Shown here one piece after another: positions 53,678 to 63,950 of a stretch of 64,000 nucleotides of DNA; position 1 is the stretch's first letter, and each line of letters begins with the position of its first letter. The position numbers and the translations under genes are program-made. The notes beneath the pieces were generated by a model. The model had not been told where the DNA came from. It did not search any database and worked only from the letters and a program-made list of their open reading frames with translations. Origin of the DNA: Kangsaoukella pontilimi (GTDB lineage Bacteria > Pseudomonadota > Alphaproteobacteria > Rhodobacterales > Rhodobacteraceae); contig NZ_WUPT01000001.1 in NCBI RefSeq assembly GCF_009830125.1, positions 806,001 to 870,000 on the forward strand, read 5' to 3'.

Positions 53678-53703
53678 AAAGGGCGCCCCGAGAGGCGCCC
53701 TTT
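53678..53703. terminator. Bidirectional terminator after lpd
   Basis: AAAGGGCGCC (53678-53687) pairs with GGCGCCCTTT (53694-53703) over 10 bp with a six-base loop, followed by T on the plus strand and A-mirrored on the other. Shared with the convergent lipoprotein gene. Confidence 0.87.
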
Positions 53704-53724
53704 TTCGTATCGATTGCAGGAAAA

Positions 53725-53994
53725 TCAGTAAGAGCCGCAAGGCGCCGTGAACACTTCGCCCGTGCGCGCGTTCCGGTAGCGGCAGGTCTGGTCGCCCACG
53801 GCTGCGCCGGCGGCGGCACCTGCGGCAGCACCAAGAACGGCGTTCCGCTCGATGTTCTGATCGTCGCCAGCGATGGCGGCGGCTGTGCCACCGACCACGG
53901 CCCCGGCAAGCGCCTCGTCCGAATTCCGCTCGTTGATGCCGGTGCAGCCGGCGGTAGAAGCGGCGAGAATGGCGATAAGGGCAAAGTTTTTCAT
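53725..53994 (-). CDS. Glycine-zipper lipoprotein
   Basis: 89 residues. Lipobox STAGC (signal peptide about 1-16, lipidated Cys17), then two Gly/Ala-rich zipper stretches (ALAGAVVGGTAAAIAG, AVLGAAAGAAAGAAVG) and a C-terminal QTCRYRNARTGEVFTAPCGSY with two cysteines. It resembles the Rickettsia 17-kDa surface antigen (glycine zipper 2TM) family, found at the outer membrane. AAGGAG lies 8 bases before the ATG. Function in this group is not established. Confidence 0.88.
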   Translation of the reverse strand: MKNFALIAILAASTAGCTGINERNSDEALAGAVVGGTAAAIAGDDQNIERNAVLGAAAGAAAGAAVGDQTCRYRNARTGEVFTAPCGSY

Positions 53995-54123
53995 CTGTCG
54001 TCTCCTTGTGTTCGTTGATGTGTCAACGGACCGAAACGCAGCATTGTTCCGGCACGGATCGGACTGCGCGGATATTCGCCCGTTTCCCCTTGACGCCCGC
54101 ACGGTGGCGGAGGACGAGGCGAC

Positions 54124-55251
54124 ATGACCGAAACCAAGACACAATGGGCCCTGATCGTCCTGCTTTACCTGTCGGGGCTGCTGGCCGCCTGGCAGTTCGC
54201 CAAGATCGCCCTGAGCCTCGCGGCGCTGGATCAGGTCTATCCTGACAGCCCGACGGCGCTTCTGGTGTCCGGCGTGAGCGTCGCGGGGATCGTTTTCGGC
54301 GCGACGGCAGGCGTGATCATCGCGCGTTTCGGCCCGAGACGCGCGCTTCTGGTGGCACTTCTGGCGGCGGCGGCGCTGACGGCAGGGCAGGCCGCTCTGC
54401 CGCCCTATCCGCTGATGATGGCGCTCCGCGTCTTCGAGGGCGCGGCGCATCTGGTCATCGTGGTGGCCGCACCGACGCTGATGGCGGCAAGCGCGGTCGG
54501 CCGGGACGTGCCCGTGGCCATGGGCCTCTGGGGTACGTTCTTCGGTGTGGGCTTCGCGACGGCGGCTCTGGTCTTTCCGGTCTTCGGCTCGGTCCCCGGC
54601 ATCCTGTACGCCAACGCGGCAGGCTTTCTGATTCTCGCCGCCGCCCTCTGGCCCATCCTGCCCCGAACGGGGCGGGAGACGAGCGTGCGACAAAGCTTCC
54701 TCGCGCGGCATATCGCAATCTATCGCAACCCGCGCCTTTTCGCGCCTGCGGCGGCCTTTTTCACGCATACGATCGTCTTCCTTGGCATGCTGACCTTCCT
54801 CCCCTCAGTGCTCGGCCCTTGGGTCGGGCCGATCCTGCCGCTCGTGGCGCTGGTGGGGACCTTCGGGGCGGGGATACTTGCCCGTTACATGCCGCCACGA
54901 ACCATTCTGCTCGCCGCCTTCCTTGTTTCTTCTGTCGGCATGCTGCTTGCGATCGTCCTGCCCGAGACGGCCCGCGCCGTGACGGTCCTTGCGATGTTCG
55001 GCGCGGTCGGTCTTGTCCCCGGCGCGGCGCTCGCTGCGGTCCCCGGACTGAACGAGAAAACCGCCGATCAGGCGCTGGCCAATGGCGCCATCGCGCAGCT
55101 CGGCAATGTCGGTACCGCCACGTCGGTCCCGCTTGTCGCCTGGGCCACAACCTTCGGCTACCCCGGCATTGCAACCGTATACGCCGGCATCTCGCTCTCC
55201 GGCCTGCTCGCCTTCTGGCTTATCCACAGAAAGATCGCAGAACCGGCGTGA
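54124..55251 (+). CDS. MFS transporter
   Basis: 375 residues with about ten to twelve membrane segments. MFS landmarks: [21 protein letters not shown] (loop 2-3) and [18 protein letters not shown] (loop 8-9). No long soluble domains. It lies between a lipoprotein gene and uvrA. The substrate is unknown; it is unlike the YcaD-type carrier at 47204. Confidence 0.88.
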   Translation: MTETKTQWALIVLLYLSGLLAAWQFAKIALSLAALDQVYPDSPTALLVSGVSVAGIVFGATAGVIIARFGPRRALLVALLAAAALTAGQAALPPYPLMMALRVFEGAAHLVIVVAAPTLMAASAVGRDVPVAMGLWGTFFGVGFATAALVFPVFGSVPGILYANAAGFLILAAALWPILPRTGRETSVRQSFLARHIAIYRNPRLFAPAAAFFTHTIVFLGMLTFLPSVLGPWVGPILPLVALVGTFGAGILARYMPPRTILLAAFLVSSVGMLLAIVLPETARAVTVLAMFGAVGLVPGAALAAVPGLNEKTADQALANGAIAQLGNVGTATSVPLVAWATTFGYPGIATVYAGISLSGLLAFWLIHRKIAEPA

Positions 55252-55263
55252 CGAAGTGTCAAT

Positions 55264-55278
55264 GTTCTGGTAATGTTC
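55264..55278 (+). promoter_or_regulatory. LexA (SOS) box before uvrA
   Basis: GTTCTGGTAATGTTC is an exact GTTC-N7-GTTC, the LexA-binding sequence of alphaproteobacteria. It lies 68 bases before the uvrA ATG. Confidence 0.85.
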
Positions 55279-55345
55279 TTTTCCAGCCATTGAGTCTGCC
55301 GCCCGCGCCGCTATCTCTCTGGTTTGCCCGTGAGAAGGTGGTGGA

Positions 55346-58204
55346 ATGGCCGAGTTGAAGCATATCGAGGTGCGGGGCGCCCGCGAACACAATCTCAAGA
55401 ATATCGACGTGGATATCCCCCGCGACGAGCTTGTGGTGATCACGGGCCTGTCCGGCTCGGGCAAGTCCTCGCTCGCCTTCGACACGATCTATGCCGAGGG
55501 GCAGCGCCGCTATGTGGAAAGCCTGTCGGCCTATGCGCGGCAGTTCCTCGACATGATGGAAAAGCCCGATGTGGACCACATCTCGGGTCTCTCGCCCGCC
55601 ATCTCGATCGAACAGAAGACGACCTCCAAGAACCCGCGCTCGACCGTCGGCACGGTGACCGAGATTTACGACTACCTGCGCCTGCTCTTCGCCCGCGCCG
55701 GGACGCCCTACAGCCCGGCCACCGGCCTGCCCATCGAGGCGCAGCAGGTGCAGGACATGGTCGACCGGGTCATGCAGATGGAGGAGGGGACGCGTGGCTA
55801 CCTTCTGGCCCCCATCGTGCGCGACCGGAAGGGCGAGTACCGCAAGGAGTTCCTCGAGCTTCGCAAGCAGGGTTTCCAGCGCGTGAAGGTCGATGGCGAG
55901 TTCTACGAGCTCGACACGCCGCCCACGCTCGACAAGAAATTCCGCCACGACATCGACGTCGTCGTCGACCGGATCGTCGTGCGCGAGGGGTTGGAAACGC
56001 GCCTTGCCGACAGTTTCCGCACCGCGCTCGATCTGGCCGACGGCATCGCCATTCTCGAGACCGCGCCCAAGGACGCCGAGCCCGAGCGCATCACCTTCAG
56101 CGAGAATTTCGCCTGTCCCGTCTCGGGCTTCACGATCCCCGAGATCGAGCCGCGCCTCTTCTCGTTCAACGCACCCTTCGGCGCCTGTCCGGTCTGCGAC
56201 GGGCTTGGCGTGGAATTGTTCTTTGACGAGCGCCTCGTCGTGCCTGACGTGAATCTCAAGATCTCGGACGGCGCGCTGGCGCCCTGGCGCAAGGGAAAGA
56301 GCCCCTATTTCCTGCAGACTATCGAGGCCATCGCCAAACACTACGAGTTCGACCGGAACGCCAAGTGGAAAGACGTGCCGGACGCGGTCAAGCAGGTCTT
56401 CCTCTACGGGTCGGGCAAGGAGGAAATTCAGTTCCGCTACGATGAGGGCGGCCGGGTCTATCAGGTCAGCCGCCCCTTCGAAGGTGTCATACCGAACATG
56501 GAGCGCCGCTACCGCGAGACCGACTCAAGCTGGATTCGTGAGGAATTCGAGCGCTATCAGAACAACCGCCCCTGCGGCACGTGTAACGGCTACCGGCTTC
56601 GCGAAGAGGCGCTGGCAGTCAAGATCGGCGGGCTGCATATCGGGCAGGTCGTCCAGATGTCGATCCGCGAGGCTCTGGCCTGGATCGAAGACGCACCGAA
56701 CCACCTGACAAACCAGAAGAACGAAATCGCCCGTGCGATCCTCAAGGAAATCCGCGAGCGTCTTGGATTTCTGAACAACGTGGGCCTCGAATACCTGACG
56801 CTCTCCCGGAACGCGGGCACGCTCTCTGGGGGCGAAAGCCAGCGCATCCGTCTGGCCAGCCAGATCGGCTCGGGCCTGACCGGTGTGCTTTACGTTCTCG
56901 ATGAGCCGTCCATCGGCCTGCACCAGCGTGACAATGACCGTCTGCTGCTGACGCTGAAGAACCTCCGCGATCAGGGCAATACGGTCATCGTCGTCGAACA
57001 TGACGAGGAAGCTATCCGCGAGGCCGACTACGTCTTCGACATCGGCCCCGGCGCCGGTGTCCACGGTGGTCAGGTCGTCGCTCATGGCCGCCCGGAAGAG
57101 ATCATGGCGAACGAGAACAGCGTCACCGGCGATTACCTTGCCGGGCGGCGCGAGATCGCCGTGCCCGCCACCCGGCGGAAGGGCAAGAAGAAGTCACTGA
57201 AGGTCGTCAACGCCACCGGCAACAACCTCAAGGGCGTCGACGCCGAGTTTCCCCTCGGCAAGTTCGTCTGCGTGACGGGCGTGTCCGGTGGCGGCAAGTC
57301 GACACTGACGATCGAGACGCTCTTCAAGACGGCCTCCATGCGCCTCAACGGCGCGCGCCAGACGCCCGCGCCCTGCGACACGATCAAGGGGCTGGAGCAT
57401 CTGGACAAGGTCATCGACATCGACCAGCGGCCCATCGGGCGCACACCGCGCTCGAACCCGGCGACCTATACCGGCGCCTTCACGCCCATTCGCGATTGGT
57501 TCGCGGGACTTCCCGAAGCCAAGGCTCGGGGCTACAAGCCCGGCCGCTTCAGCTTCAACGTCAAGGGCGGGCGTTGCGAGGCGTGCCAGGGTGACGGCGT
57601 CATCAAGATCGAGATGCACTTCCTGCCTGACGTCTACGTGACCTGCGAGACCTGCCACGGCCAGCGCTACAATCGCGAAACGCTGGAAATCAAGTTCAAG
57701 GGCAAATCCATCGCCGACGTGCTGGATATGACCGTCGAGGACGCGCAGGAGTTCTTCAAGGCCGTACCCGCGATCCGCGAAAAAATGGATGCGCTCGTCC
57801 GCGTGGGCCTCGGCTATATCAAGGTCGGCCAGCAGGCCACGACGCTTTCCGGCGGCGAGGCGCAGCGCGTCAAACTCTCGAAGGAATTGGCCAAGCGGTC
57901 GACGGGCCGGACCCTCTATATCCTGGATGAGCCGACCACGGGCCTCCATTTCGAGGATGTGCGCAAACTTCTCGAAGTACTCCACGAACTGGTCGAGCAG
58001 GGCAACAGCGTCATCGTGATCGAGCACAATCTCGACGTCATCAAGACCGCCGACTGGATCATAGACATCGGTCCGGAAGGTGGTGATGGCGGAGGAGTGA
58101 TCGTGGCAACGGGCACGCCGGAAGACGTGGCCAAGGTTCCGGAAAGCCACACGGGCCGGTACCTGATCGATATGCTGGGCGCAAAAAAGGTCGCGGCGGA
58201 ATAA
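55346..58204 (+). CDS. uvrA: Excinuclease ABC subunit A
   Basis: Damage-recognition ATPase of nucleotide excision repair. 952 residues, the normal size. Two ABC modules: Walker [10 protein letters not shown] (34-42) and GVSGGGKST, signatures [12 protein letters not shown] and [12 protein letters not shown]. The C-terminal zinc finger has CEACQGDG and CETCHG. In the first finger the usual CxxC is CPVS ([11 protein letters not shown]), so one ligand is Ser, while the second pair CPVC is intact. An SOS box precedes the gene. Confidence 0.98.
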   Translation: MAELKHIEVRGAREHNLKNIDVDIPRDELVVITGLSGSGKSSLAFDTIYAEGQRRYVESLSAYARQFLDMMEKPDVDHISGLSPAISIEQKTTSKNPRSTVGTVTEIYDYLRLLFARAGTPYSPATGLPIEAQQVQDMVDRVMQMEEGTRGYLLAPIVRDRKGEYRKEFLELRKQGFQRVKVDGEFYELDTPPTLDKKFRHDIDVVVDRIVVREGLETRLADSFRTALDLADGIAILETAPKDAEPERITFSENFACPVSGFTIPEIEPRLFSFNAPFGACPVCDGLGVELFFDERLVVPDVNLKISDGALAPWRKGKSPYFLQTIEAIAKHYEFDRNAKWKDVPDAVKQVFLYGSGKEEIQFRYDEGGRVYQVSRPFEGVIPNMERRYRETDSSWIREEFERYQNNRPCGTCNGYRLREEALAVKIGGLHIGQVVQMSIREALAWIEDAPNHLTNQKNEIARAILKEIRERLGFLNNVGLEYLTLSRNAGTLSGGESQRIRLASQIGSGLTGVLYVLDEPSIGLHQRDNDRLLLTLKNLRDQGNTVIVVEHDEEAIREADYVFDIGPGAGVHGGQVVAHGRPEEIMANENSVTGDYLAGRREIAVPATRRKGKKKSLKVVNATGNNLKGVDAEFPLGKFVCVTGVSGGGKSTLTIETLFKTASMRLNGARQTPAPCDTIKGLEHLDKVIDIDQRPIGRTPRSNPATYTGAFTPIRDWFAGLPEAKARGYKPGRFSFNVKGGRCEACQGDGVIKIEMHFLPDVYVTCETCHGQRYNRETLEIKFKGKSIADVLDMTVEDAQEFFKAVPAIREKMDALVRVGLGYIKVGQQATTLSGGEAQRVKLSKELAKRSTGRTLYILDEPTTGLHFEDVRKLLEVLHELVEQGNSVIVIEHNLDVIKTADWIIDIGPEGGDGGGVIVATGTPEDVAKVPESHTGRYLIDMLGAKKVAAE

Positions 58205-58214
58205 CCGCCGCGCC

Positions 58215-58544
58215 TCAGCGGGCGAGGGGTGTCATATCCGCCGACTTGACCGCGCCGTCGGGCCGGGTCTGGGTCAATACGTTGGTCACCAGATCGAATT
58301 CGAACCGGCCGTCGGCAAAGGACGCGAAGCGCGCCACGCCGGCATCGACCGCATAGACGAAAGTCTGGCATGCCGATTGCCGGCTGGTCGTCGTCCAGCA
58401 GAACTCAAGCCGCTGTTCGTCAAGCGGCGTGACCGATACGTCGCTGCCGACAGTGTCGAAAGAACCGAGAAAAACCACCGCGTCCTGAGCATGGCTCGTG
58501 ACGGGAAAAGCGCCTAACGCCGCCAAGATCGCAACGACCCGCAT
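58215..58544 (-). CDS. Small secreted protein of unknown function
   Basis: 109 residues with a signal peptide (MRVVAILAALGAFPVTSHAQ). The mature domain is beta-rich, with two cysteines (EFCWTT and SACQTF). GGAGGAA precedes the ATG at 58544; a longer frame to 58640 lacks any family or ribosome-site support. Convergent with uvrA. No family recognised. Confidence 0.72.
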   Translation of the reverse strand: MRVVAILAALGAFPVTSHAQDAVVFLGSFDTVGSDVSVTPLDEQRLEFCWTTTSRQSACQTFVYAVDAGVARFASFADGRFEFDLVTNVLTQTRPDGAVKSADMTPLAR

Positions 58545-58678
58545 CCGTTCCTCCCTGGATGAGACGATATACGGCGGGGAAGATACGCCACGACTTGGGC
58601 CGTGGCGAGCATGTTGCGCCCGTGCGACGCTCTGCCCCATGGGGCAGCTCTCACGCGTCGGGGTGGCCGGAAATGGCG

Positions 58679-59125
58679 TCAGCCAAGCACCAGATCGGCC
58701 AGCCGCATCAGTTCGATGACCTGCTGCGTCTCGCGGTTGATTCTGAGGATCGCGTCGCCGATGCGGACATATTCGGACCCGTCATCGTAACGTGGCAGCC
58801 GGTAGCGGTCGTCGCCCCGGCGCAGAACAGGTCCACGCGCAGTCTGCACCACAATGTATTCGCGCCCGTCGATGATGATCCGGTCACCATCGGACAGCCG
58901 GTCATAATGGTCGTCGTCGATCCGGTCGCCCGGTTCGTAATCGGCTCCGCGCCGCTCGGCCCAGTCTTCAGCCGTCACCCCTTTTTTCGCCTGACCCGGC
59001 GGGACGCATGCGGGGCTTTTCTTCGCAAGACCCGGCGGGCACCCCTTGGGACCGGCGTGAACGTCACCCGGCACAGCCGTCAATGCCAGCGTCATGGCCG
59101 CGGACAGAATCAGGAATCGTTTCAT
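58679..59125 (-). CDS. Secreted RcnB-like protein 1
   Basis: 148 residues with a signal peptide (MKRFLILSAAMTLALTAVPGDVHA). The mature start has a Cys-Pro-Gly pattern (GPKGCPPGLAKKSPACVPPGQAKKG). The C-terminus SEYVRIGDAILRINRETQQVIELM matches the end of RcnB/DUF1236-type periplasmic proteins (Y-V-R-[IV]-G...L.I...T..V). AAAGGAG is 10 bases before the ATG. It has a shorter paralogue just upstream on the same strand (59218-59523). A metal or stress role is only inferred. Confidence 0.78.
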   Translation of the reverse strand: MKRFLILSAAMTLALTAVPGDVHAGPKGCPPGLAKKSPACVPPGQAKKGVTAEDWAERRGADYEPGDRIDDDHYDRLSDGDRIIIDGREYIVVQTARGPVLRRGDDRYRLPRYDDGSEYVRIGDAILRINRETQQVIELMRLADLVLG

Positions 59126-59217
59126 GCGCGAACTCCTTTCGCAAAACACCTATCGGGCGGTCATGGCAGGAAAAAGGCAGCAGGCGAGGCGCCGGCGGCC
59201 GTCCGCCGATCCGGATA

Positions 59218-59523
59218 TCACCAGAAGACGCGGTTGGTCTTTTCGGTCACATCCTCGATCACCTGATAGGTCCTGGGCTCGATCCGGAGAACCCGGCGCT
59301 CGACCGTGACATACCAGGACCCATCGCTGGTGCGGGGCAGGCCGAAATACTCGGCATTGATCAGCATGTTGAACGTCCCCGGCGAAAGAACGTCACCGGG
59401 CGCGATCACCGGAGCGGTGCTTTCAGGTGCGGCCAGACAACGGGCGCCTTCCGGGCAGGCTGCCGCCATTCCGGGCAGCGTCATCAGACAGAAAACGGTC
59501 AATACAGGCGTGATGCGCGACAT
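59218..59523 (-). CDS. Secreted RcnB-like protein 2
   Basis: 101 residues with a signal peptide (MSRITPVLTVFCLMTLPGMAAA) and two cysteines (ACPEGARCLA). The C-terminal half SWYVTVERRVLRIEPRTYQVIEDV is clearly related to the end of the neighbouring protein at 58679 (same W/YV.....LRI...T.QVIE spacing). Start at 59523; an upstream ATG at 59541 lacks a better site. The two probably derive from duplication. Confidence 0.75.
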   Translation of the reverse strand: MSRITPVLTVFCLMTLPGMAAACPEGARCLAAPESTAPVIAPGDVLSPGTFNMLINAEYFGLPRTSDGSWYVTVERRVLRIEPRTYQVIEDVTEKTNRVFW

Positions 59524-59610
59524 GAGGTAACCCCTTAACAACAGCCGCAGGATACACGGCTCTGGGGTTACAAGGCAAATTATGGCCGTCCGGTTCCCTC
59601 CGGCGGGCGC

Positions 59611-60390
59611 TCAGGCGTCCAGTTCGATCCAGACCGGGACGTGATCGGACGGTTTCTCGCGCCCCCGCAACTCGGCCTCGATCCAGCACTCGGTCAAGAG
59701 ATCGGCCGCCTGAGGGGTCAGCAGATGGTGGTCGATACGGATTCCGTCATTCCGGTCATAAGCGCCAGCCTGATAATCCCAGAAAGAGTAGTGGCCAGGC
59801 CCCTGCTTCCGAGCCCTGAACGCTTCGGTGAAGCCGAGGTTGACGATCTCGCGGAACGCCGCGCGGGTCTCGGGACGCGCCAGAGCATCGTCCCGCCACG
59901 CGTCCGGACGCGCCGCGTCATCATCCTGCGGAATGACATTGTAATCGCCCGCCATCAGCGCAGGTTCTTCCATTTTCAGAAGAGCTTCCGCGCGGGTCTT
60001 CAACCTGTCCATCCATCCGAGCTTGTAGTCGTATTTCGGCCCCGGCGCCGGGTTACCGTTGGGCAGGTAAAGACCGCAGACGCGCACGGCACGCGCGCCG
60101 ATCACGGTCGCCTCGATCCAGCGCGCCTGCTCGTCGTCCTCGTCGCCGGGCAAACCACGGGTCACGTCCTCGATCGGCAGCTTCGACAGAATGGCGACGC
60201 CGTTGAACCCCTTCTGACCGTGTGTCTCGACCCGGTAACCGAGGTCCTCGAAGGGTTCGCGGGGGAAGGCCTCGTCCACGGACTTGATCTCCTGAAGGAG
60301 CGCGACATCAGGCGCGCCGTCCCGCAGCCAGTCCAGAACGACCTCGGCCCTCGCCTTTACACCGTTGATATTGAACGTCGCGATCCGCAT
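59611..60390 (-). CDS. xth: Exodeoxyribonuclease III
   Basis: AP endonuclease and 3'-5' exonuclease of base-excision repair. 259 residues. EEP-superfamily motifs: MRIATFNINGVKAR (Asn ligand), LLQEIKS (Glu), GDYNVIPQDDDA (Asp-Asn pair), and RIDHHLLT with SDHVPVWIEL (catalytic His). The start at 60390 is the conserved MRIATFN; upstream bases include repeat sequence. It is on the minus strand behind the repeat pair. Confidence 0.96.
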   Translation of the reverse strand: MRIATFNINGVKARAEVVLDWLRDGAPDVALLQEIKSVDEAFPREPFEDLGYRVETHGQKGFNGVAILSKLPIEDVTRGLPGDEDDEQARWIEATVIGARAVRVCGLYLPNGNPAPGPKYDYKLGWMDRLKTRAEALLKMEEPALMAGDYNVIPQDDDAARPDAWRDDALARPETRAAFREIVNLGFTEAFRARKQGPGHYSFWDYQAGAYDRNDGIRIDHHLLTPQAADLLTECWIEAELRGREKPSDHVPVWIELDA

Positions 60391-60449
60391 GGCCGGACAA
60401 AAGGCGGAATCGCCGGGATTGTCAAAGTCGTTCTGGCGTAGCGGTTCCG

Positions 60450-60502
60450 CAGCGAGGGGCCAGCCCCTCGCACTCCCCGGAGTATTTCCCAACAGAAGAA
60501 GC
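60450..60502 (+). repeat. Intergenic repeat, copy 7
   Basis: Short copy: GAGGGGCCAGCCCCTC hairpin (60454-60469) and the core CCCCGGAGTATTT-N6-AGAAGAAG (60476-60501). It is antisense to xth and iscA and faces copy 8 across the palindrome AATTTGA-A-TCAAATT (60506-60520). Confidence 0.72.
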
Positions 60503-60520
60503 GAAAATTTGAATCAAATT

Positions 60521-60585
60521 GTCTTCGCCTGTTCTTAAATATCCCGGGGTGAATTCGCCGGAGGCGAAGAGGGGCAGCGCCCCTC
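60521..60585 (-). repeat. Intergenic repeat, copy 8 (degenerate, inverted)
   Basis: On the minus strand, right after the iscA stop: AGGGGCGCTGCCCCT hairpin (60571-60585), TTCGCCTCCGGCGAA hairpin (about 60554-60568), then a degraded core CCCCGGGATATTT-N6-AGGCGAAG. It forms a head-on pair with copy 7. Confidence 0.6.
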
Positions 60586-60587
60586 AA

Positions 60588-60920
60588 TCAGATCGAAAAA
60601 CTGGTGCCGCAGCCGCAGCTCGACGTGGCATTGGGGTTTTCGATCACGAAGCGCGCGCCGATCAGCTCTTCGGAAAAGTCGATGACCGCGTTCGACAGGA
60701 ACGGCAGCGAGACCTCGTCCACCACCACTTTCTGACCGTCGCCTTCGAGGATCAGATCGCCCTCCGCCGGCTCGTCGAGGTCGATATTGTACTGAAACCC
60801 CGAGCAGCCGCCGCCTTCGACGGCGACGCGAAGTGCCTTGGGCGCGTCGGCTGCGGCGTTGATCTCGGCCAGCCGCTCGAAGGCGCGGGGCGTGACGCGT
60901 GGCGGGAGAGAAAGGTCCAT
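60588..60920 (-). CDS. A-type Fe-S carrier (IscA/ErpA type)
   Basis: 110 residues. Cluster-binding cysteines are in GGGCSGFQYN and the ending SSCGCGTSFSI, the IscA/ErpA arrangement. The start MDLSLPPRVTP at 60920 has GAGGAC upstream. Divergent from dgt with a 76-base shared region. This is the second A-type carrier in the window; it is the shorter ErpA-like form while the one at 14643 is SufA-like. Confidence 0.92.
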   Translation of the reverse strand: MDLSLPPRVTPRAFERLAEINAAADAPKALRVAVEGGGCSGFQYNIDLDEPAEGDLILEGDGQKVVVDEVSLPFLSNAVIDFSEELIGARFVIENPNATSSCGCGTSFSI

Positions 60921-60996
60921 GTCCGTCCTCGGCTTACAAAAACTCGTTATCCGGAATATATGGGGCGCGGGACAGGCGAACAAGAAGGGGACGGCC

Positions 60997-62193
60997 ATGC
61001 GCGCGCCCTATGCATCGGACCCTGCGGACAGCAGGGGCCGGCTTTACGACGAGGACGAGAGCACGTTTCGGTCGTGTTTTCAGAGAGATCGCGACCGTAT
61101 CATCCATGCCAGCGCCTTCCGGCGGCTCAAGCACAAGACCCAGGTCTTCATCGAGCACGAGGGCGATTATTTCCGCACCCGGCTCACCCATTCGATCGAG
61201 GTCGCGCAGGTCGCTCGCACCATCGCCGGGGCGCTTGGGCTGAACGCCGAACTGACCGAGGCGGTAGCGCTGGCCCATGACCTTGGCCACACACCCTTCG
61301 GCCATACGGGCGAGGACGCGCTCGGCGCGCTCATGGCGCCCTATGGCGGGTTCGACCACAATGCCCAGGCCATCCGTATCGTCACCCATCTTGAGCGGCA
61401 CTATGCACGGTTCGACGGGCTGAACCTGACATGGGAGACGCTGGAGGGAATCGCCAAACACAACGGTCCCCTGATCGCACCCGTGCCGGGCGACGGCCCG
61501 GTCACCGGTGACCTCCCCTGGGCGCTGGCCGAATATCAGGCTCTTCACGATCTGGAACTGGACACCTATGCCAGCGCCGAGGCGCAGGTTGCGGCGATCT
61601 CGGACGACGTGGCCTATAACCATCACGATCTGCATGACGGGCTTAGGGCCGAGCTATTCTCGACCGACGAACTGGCCGAATTGCCGATCCTCGGGGAGTG
61701 CTTCGCGCGGGTCGACGCGCTTTATCCCGACCTTAACTATTACCGCCGCCGCCACGAGGCGCTGCGGCGCTTCTTCGGCATCCTCGTCGAGGACGTCATT
61801 TCGGTCGCACGACAGAGCCTTCTCGAAATCGGTCCCAAATCCGCCGACGACATCCGGCGCGCCGGTTTCCAGATCATCCGCTTCTCGGACCCCGTCTTCA
61901 CCGACCTCAAGGTGATCCGGGCCTTTCTGTTCGAGCGGATGTACCGCGCGCCATCCGTCGTCGAGATGCGGCGGCAGGTGACGCGAGTGGTCGAGGATCT
62001 ATTCCCCTATTTCATGGATCACCCCGAGACTTTGCCGAAACAGTGGCGGAAGGACGTGGAGGAGGCGACCGACGAAACCGCGCTCGCCCGCATCGTTTCG
62101 GACTATATTGCCGGCATGACCGACCGCTTCGCGCTCGACTGCCACGCCCTGTTCATCCGCACGCCCCTTGAAGGCGCGGGGCAAGGGAGCTAA
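60997..62193 (+). CDS. dgt: dGTP triphosphohydrolase family protein (dGTPase-like)
   Basis: HD-domain enzyme that removes triphosphate from dNTPs; this type is deoxyguanosinetriphosphate triphosphohydrolase-like and may have broader dNTP preference. 398 residues. The HD ligands are in [12 protein letters not shown] and [13 protein letters not shown], with [10 protein letters not shown] and [17 protein letters not shown] completing the metal site. The start [15 protein letters not shown] at 60997 has AAGAAGGGG upstream. argS follows 32 bases later; dgt-argS is a common Rhodobacterales pair. Confidence 0.95.
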   Translation: MRAPYASDPADSRGRLYDEDESTFRSCFQRDRDRIIHASAFRRLKHKTQVFIEHEGDYFRTRLTHSIEVAQVARTIAGALGLNAELTEAVALAHDLGHTPFGHTGEDALGALMAPYGGFDHNAQAIRIVTHLERHYARFDGLNLTWETLEGIAKHNGPLIAPVPGDGPVTGDLPWALAEYQALHDLELDTYASAEAQVAAISDDVAYNHHDLHDGLRAELFSTDELAELPILGECFARVDALYPDLNYYRRRHEALRRFFGILVEDVISVARQSLLEIGPKSADDIRRAGFQIIRFSDPVFTDLKVIRAFLFERMYRAPSVVEMRRQVTRVVEDLFPYFMDHPETLPKQWRKDVEEATDETALARIVSDYIAGMTDRFALDCHALFIRTPLEGAGQGS

Positions 62194-62225
62194 GCGGGCG
62201 GCATCCGATACGCGGGGCAGCCCAG

Positions 62226-63950
62226 ATGAACATTTTTTCCGAGATCCGCACGACCATCGTCGAGACGCTCGATGCCATGGTGGCCGAAGGTGAGCTTCCC
62301 ACGGGACTGTCCTGGGGCGCCGTCGCGGTCGAGCCGCCACGTGATGCGGCCCATGGCGATCTGGCGACGAATGCCGCGATGGTGCTGGCAAAACCCGCAG
62401 GCCGCGCGCCCCGCGAGATTGCCGAGGCTCTGGCCGTGCGACTGCGGGGCGAGAGCGAAATCGCCACCGCAGAGGTCGCCGGTCCGGGCTTCATCAACCT
62501 CCGGCTCATGCCCGCCGTCTGGCACGATGTCGTGGCCGAGGCCATCGACGCCGGTCGGGTCTTCGGTCACTCAGGTATCGGCGCCGGTCAGAAGGTGAAT
62601 ATCGAATACGTCTCGGCCAACCCCACCGGCCCCCTCCATGTGGGTCACACGCGGGGCGCGGTCTTCGGTGATGCGCTCGCCTCGCTTCTGGCCTTCGCGG
62701 GCTACGACGTCACGCGCGAGTACTACATCAACGATGGCGGCGCGCAGGTCGACGTCCTGGCGCGCTCGGCCTTTGAGCGGTACCGCGAGGCGCACGGGCT
62801 GGACCCCGAGATCGCAGAGGGGCTTTACCCGGGCGATTACCTCGTCCCGGTGGGCGAGGCTCTCAAGGAAAAGTTCGGCGATACGCTTCTCGACAAGCCG
62901 GAAGCCGATTGGCTCGACACGGTGCGTGACTTTGCCACCGAGGCGATGCTTGACCTCATCCGCGAGGATCTGGCGCTGCTCGGCGTGAAGATGGACCACT
63001 TCTTCAGCGAGAAATCGCTTTACGGCACAGGGCGGATCGAAGCGGCGATCGAGGACCTGAGGAAGAAGGACCTGATCTACAAAGGCACGCTCGAGCCGCC
63101 GAAAGGCAAGGTGCCCGAGGATTGGGAGCCACGCGAACAGACGCTCTTCCGCTCGACCGCCCATGGTGACGATGTAGACCGCCCGATCATGAAGTCGGAC
63201 GGCTCCTGGACCTATTTCGCGCCCGACATCGCCTATCACTTCGACAAGATCGAACGGGGCTATGACGAGTTGATCGACGTCTTCGGCGCCGACCACGGCG
63301 GTTACGTCAAGCGGATGAACGCCGCCGTTGCGGCGCTCTCTGGCGGGCGGGTGCCGCTCGACGTGAAGCTCACGCAGCTCGTGAAGCTCTACAAGAACGG
63401 CGAGCCCTTCAAGATGTCCAAACGGGCAGGGACCTTCATCACCCTCCGCGACGTGGTCGAGCAGGTGGGTGCGGACGTGACCCGCTTCGTCATGCTCACC
63501 CGGAAGAATGACGCGCCGCTCGACTTCGACTTCGACAAGGCGGTGGAACAGTCCAAGGACAACCCGGTCTTCTACGTGCAGTACGCCCATGCGCGGATCC
63601 GGTCGGTCATGCGCAAGGTCGAGGCGCTTAATCAGGACTATTCCGACCACGCGAAGCTGGAGGACGAGGCCGAGTTCGCCGTCGCCCGCAAGATCGCGGA
63701 ATGGCCGCGTCTGATCGAGATCGCCGCCCGCAATCACGAACCGCACCGGGTGGCATTCTACCTCTACGAGCTGGCGTCGGAGTTCCATGCGCTCTGGAAC
63801 AAGGGCAACGAAAAGCCCGAGCTCCGCTTCGTGCACGAGGACGACCCCGCCGCCACGGCAGCAAAAATCGCCCTGCCAAGGGCGGTTGCCGTTGTTATTT
63901 CCAACGGATTGGGTATCCTTGGCGTGACGCCGGCCGAGGAAATGCGCTGA
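62226..63950 (+). CDS. argS: Arginyl-tRNA synthetase
   Basis: Charges tRNA-Arg. 574 residues, class I. The additional N-terminal domain (about 1-110) is followed by the HIGH motif as HVGH (138-141, [13 protein letters not shown]) and the KMSK motif as KMSKRAG. The C-terminal anticodon-binding helices end at ...GVTPAEEMR. The stop is 50 bases before the window end, so the next gene begins beyond it. Secure. Confidence 0.98.
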   Translation: MNIFSEIRTTIVETLDAMVAEGELPTGLSWGAVAVEPPRDAAHGDLATNAAMVLAKPAGRAPREIAEALAVRLRGESEIATAEVAGPGFINLRLMPAVWHDVVAEAIDAGRVFGHSGIGAGQKVNIEYVSANPTGPLHVGHTRGAVFGDALASLLAFAGYDVTREYYINDGGAQVDVLARSAFERYREAHGLDPEIAEGLYPGDYLVPVGEALKEKFGDTLLDKPEADWLDTVRDFATEAMLDLIREDLALLGVKMDHFFSEKSLYGTGRIEAAIEDLRKKDLIYKGTLEPPKGKVPEDWEPREQTLFRSTAHGDDVDRPIMKSDGSWTYFAPDIAYHFDKIERGYDELIDVFGADHGGYVKRMNAAVAALSGGRVPLDVKLTQLVKLYKNGEPFKMSKRAGTFITLRDVVEQVGADVTRFVMLTRKNDAPLDFDFDKAVEQSKDNPVFYVQYAHARIRSVMRKVEALNQDYSDHAKLEDEAEFAVARKIAEWPRLIEIAARNHEPHRVAFYLYELASEFHALWNKGNEKPELRFVHEDDPAATAAKIALPRAVAVVISNGLGILGVTPAEEMR

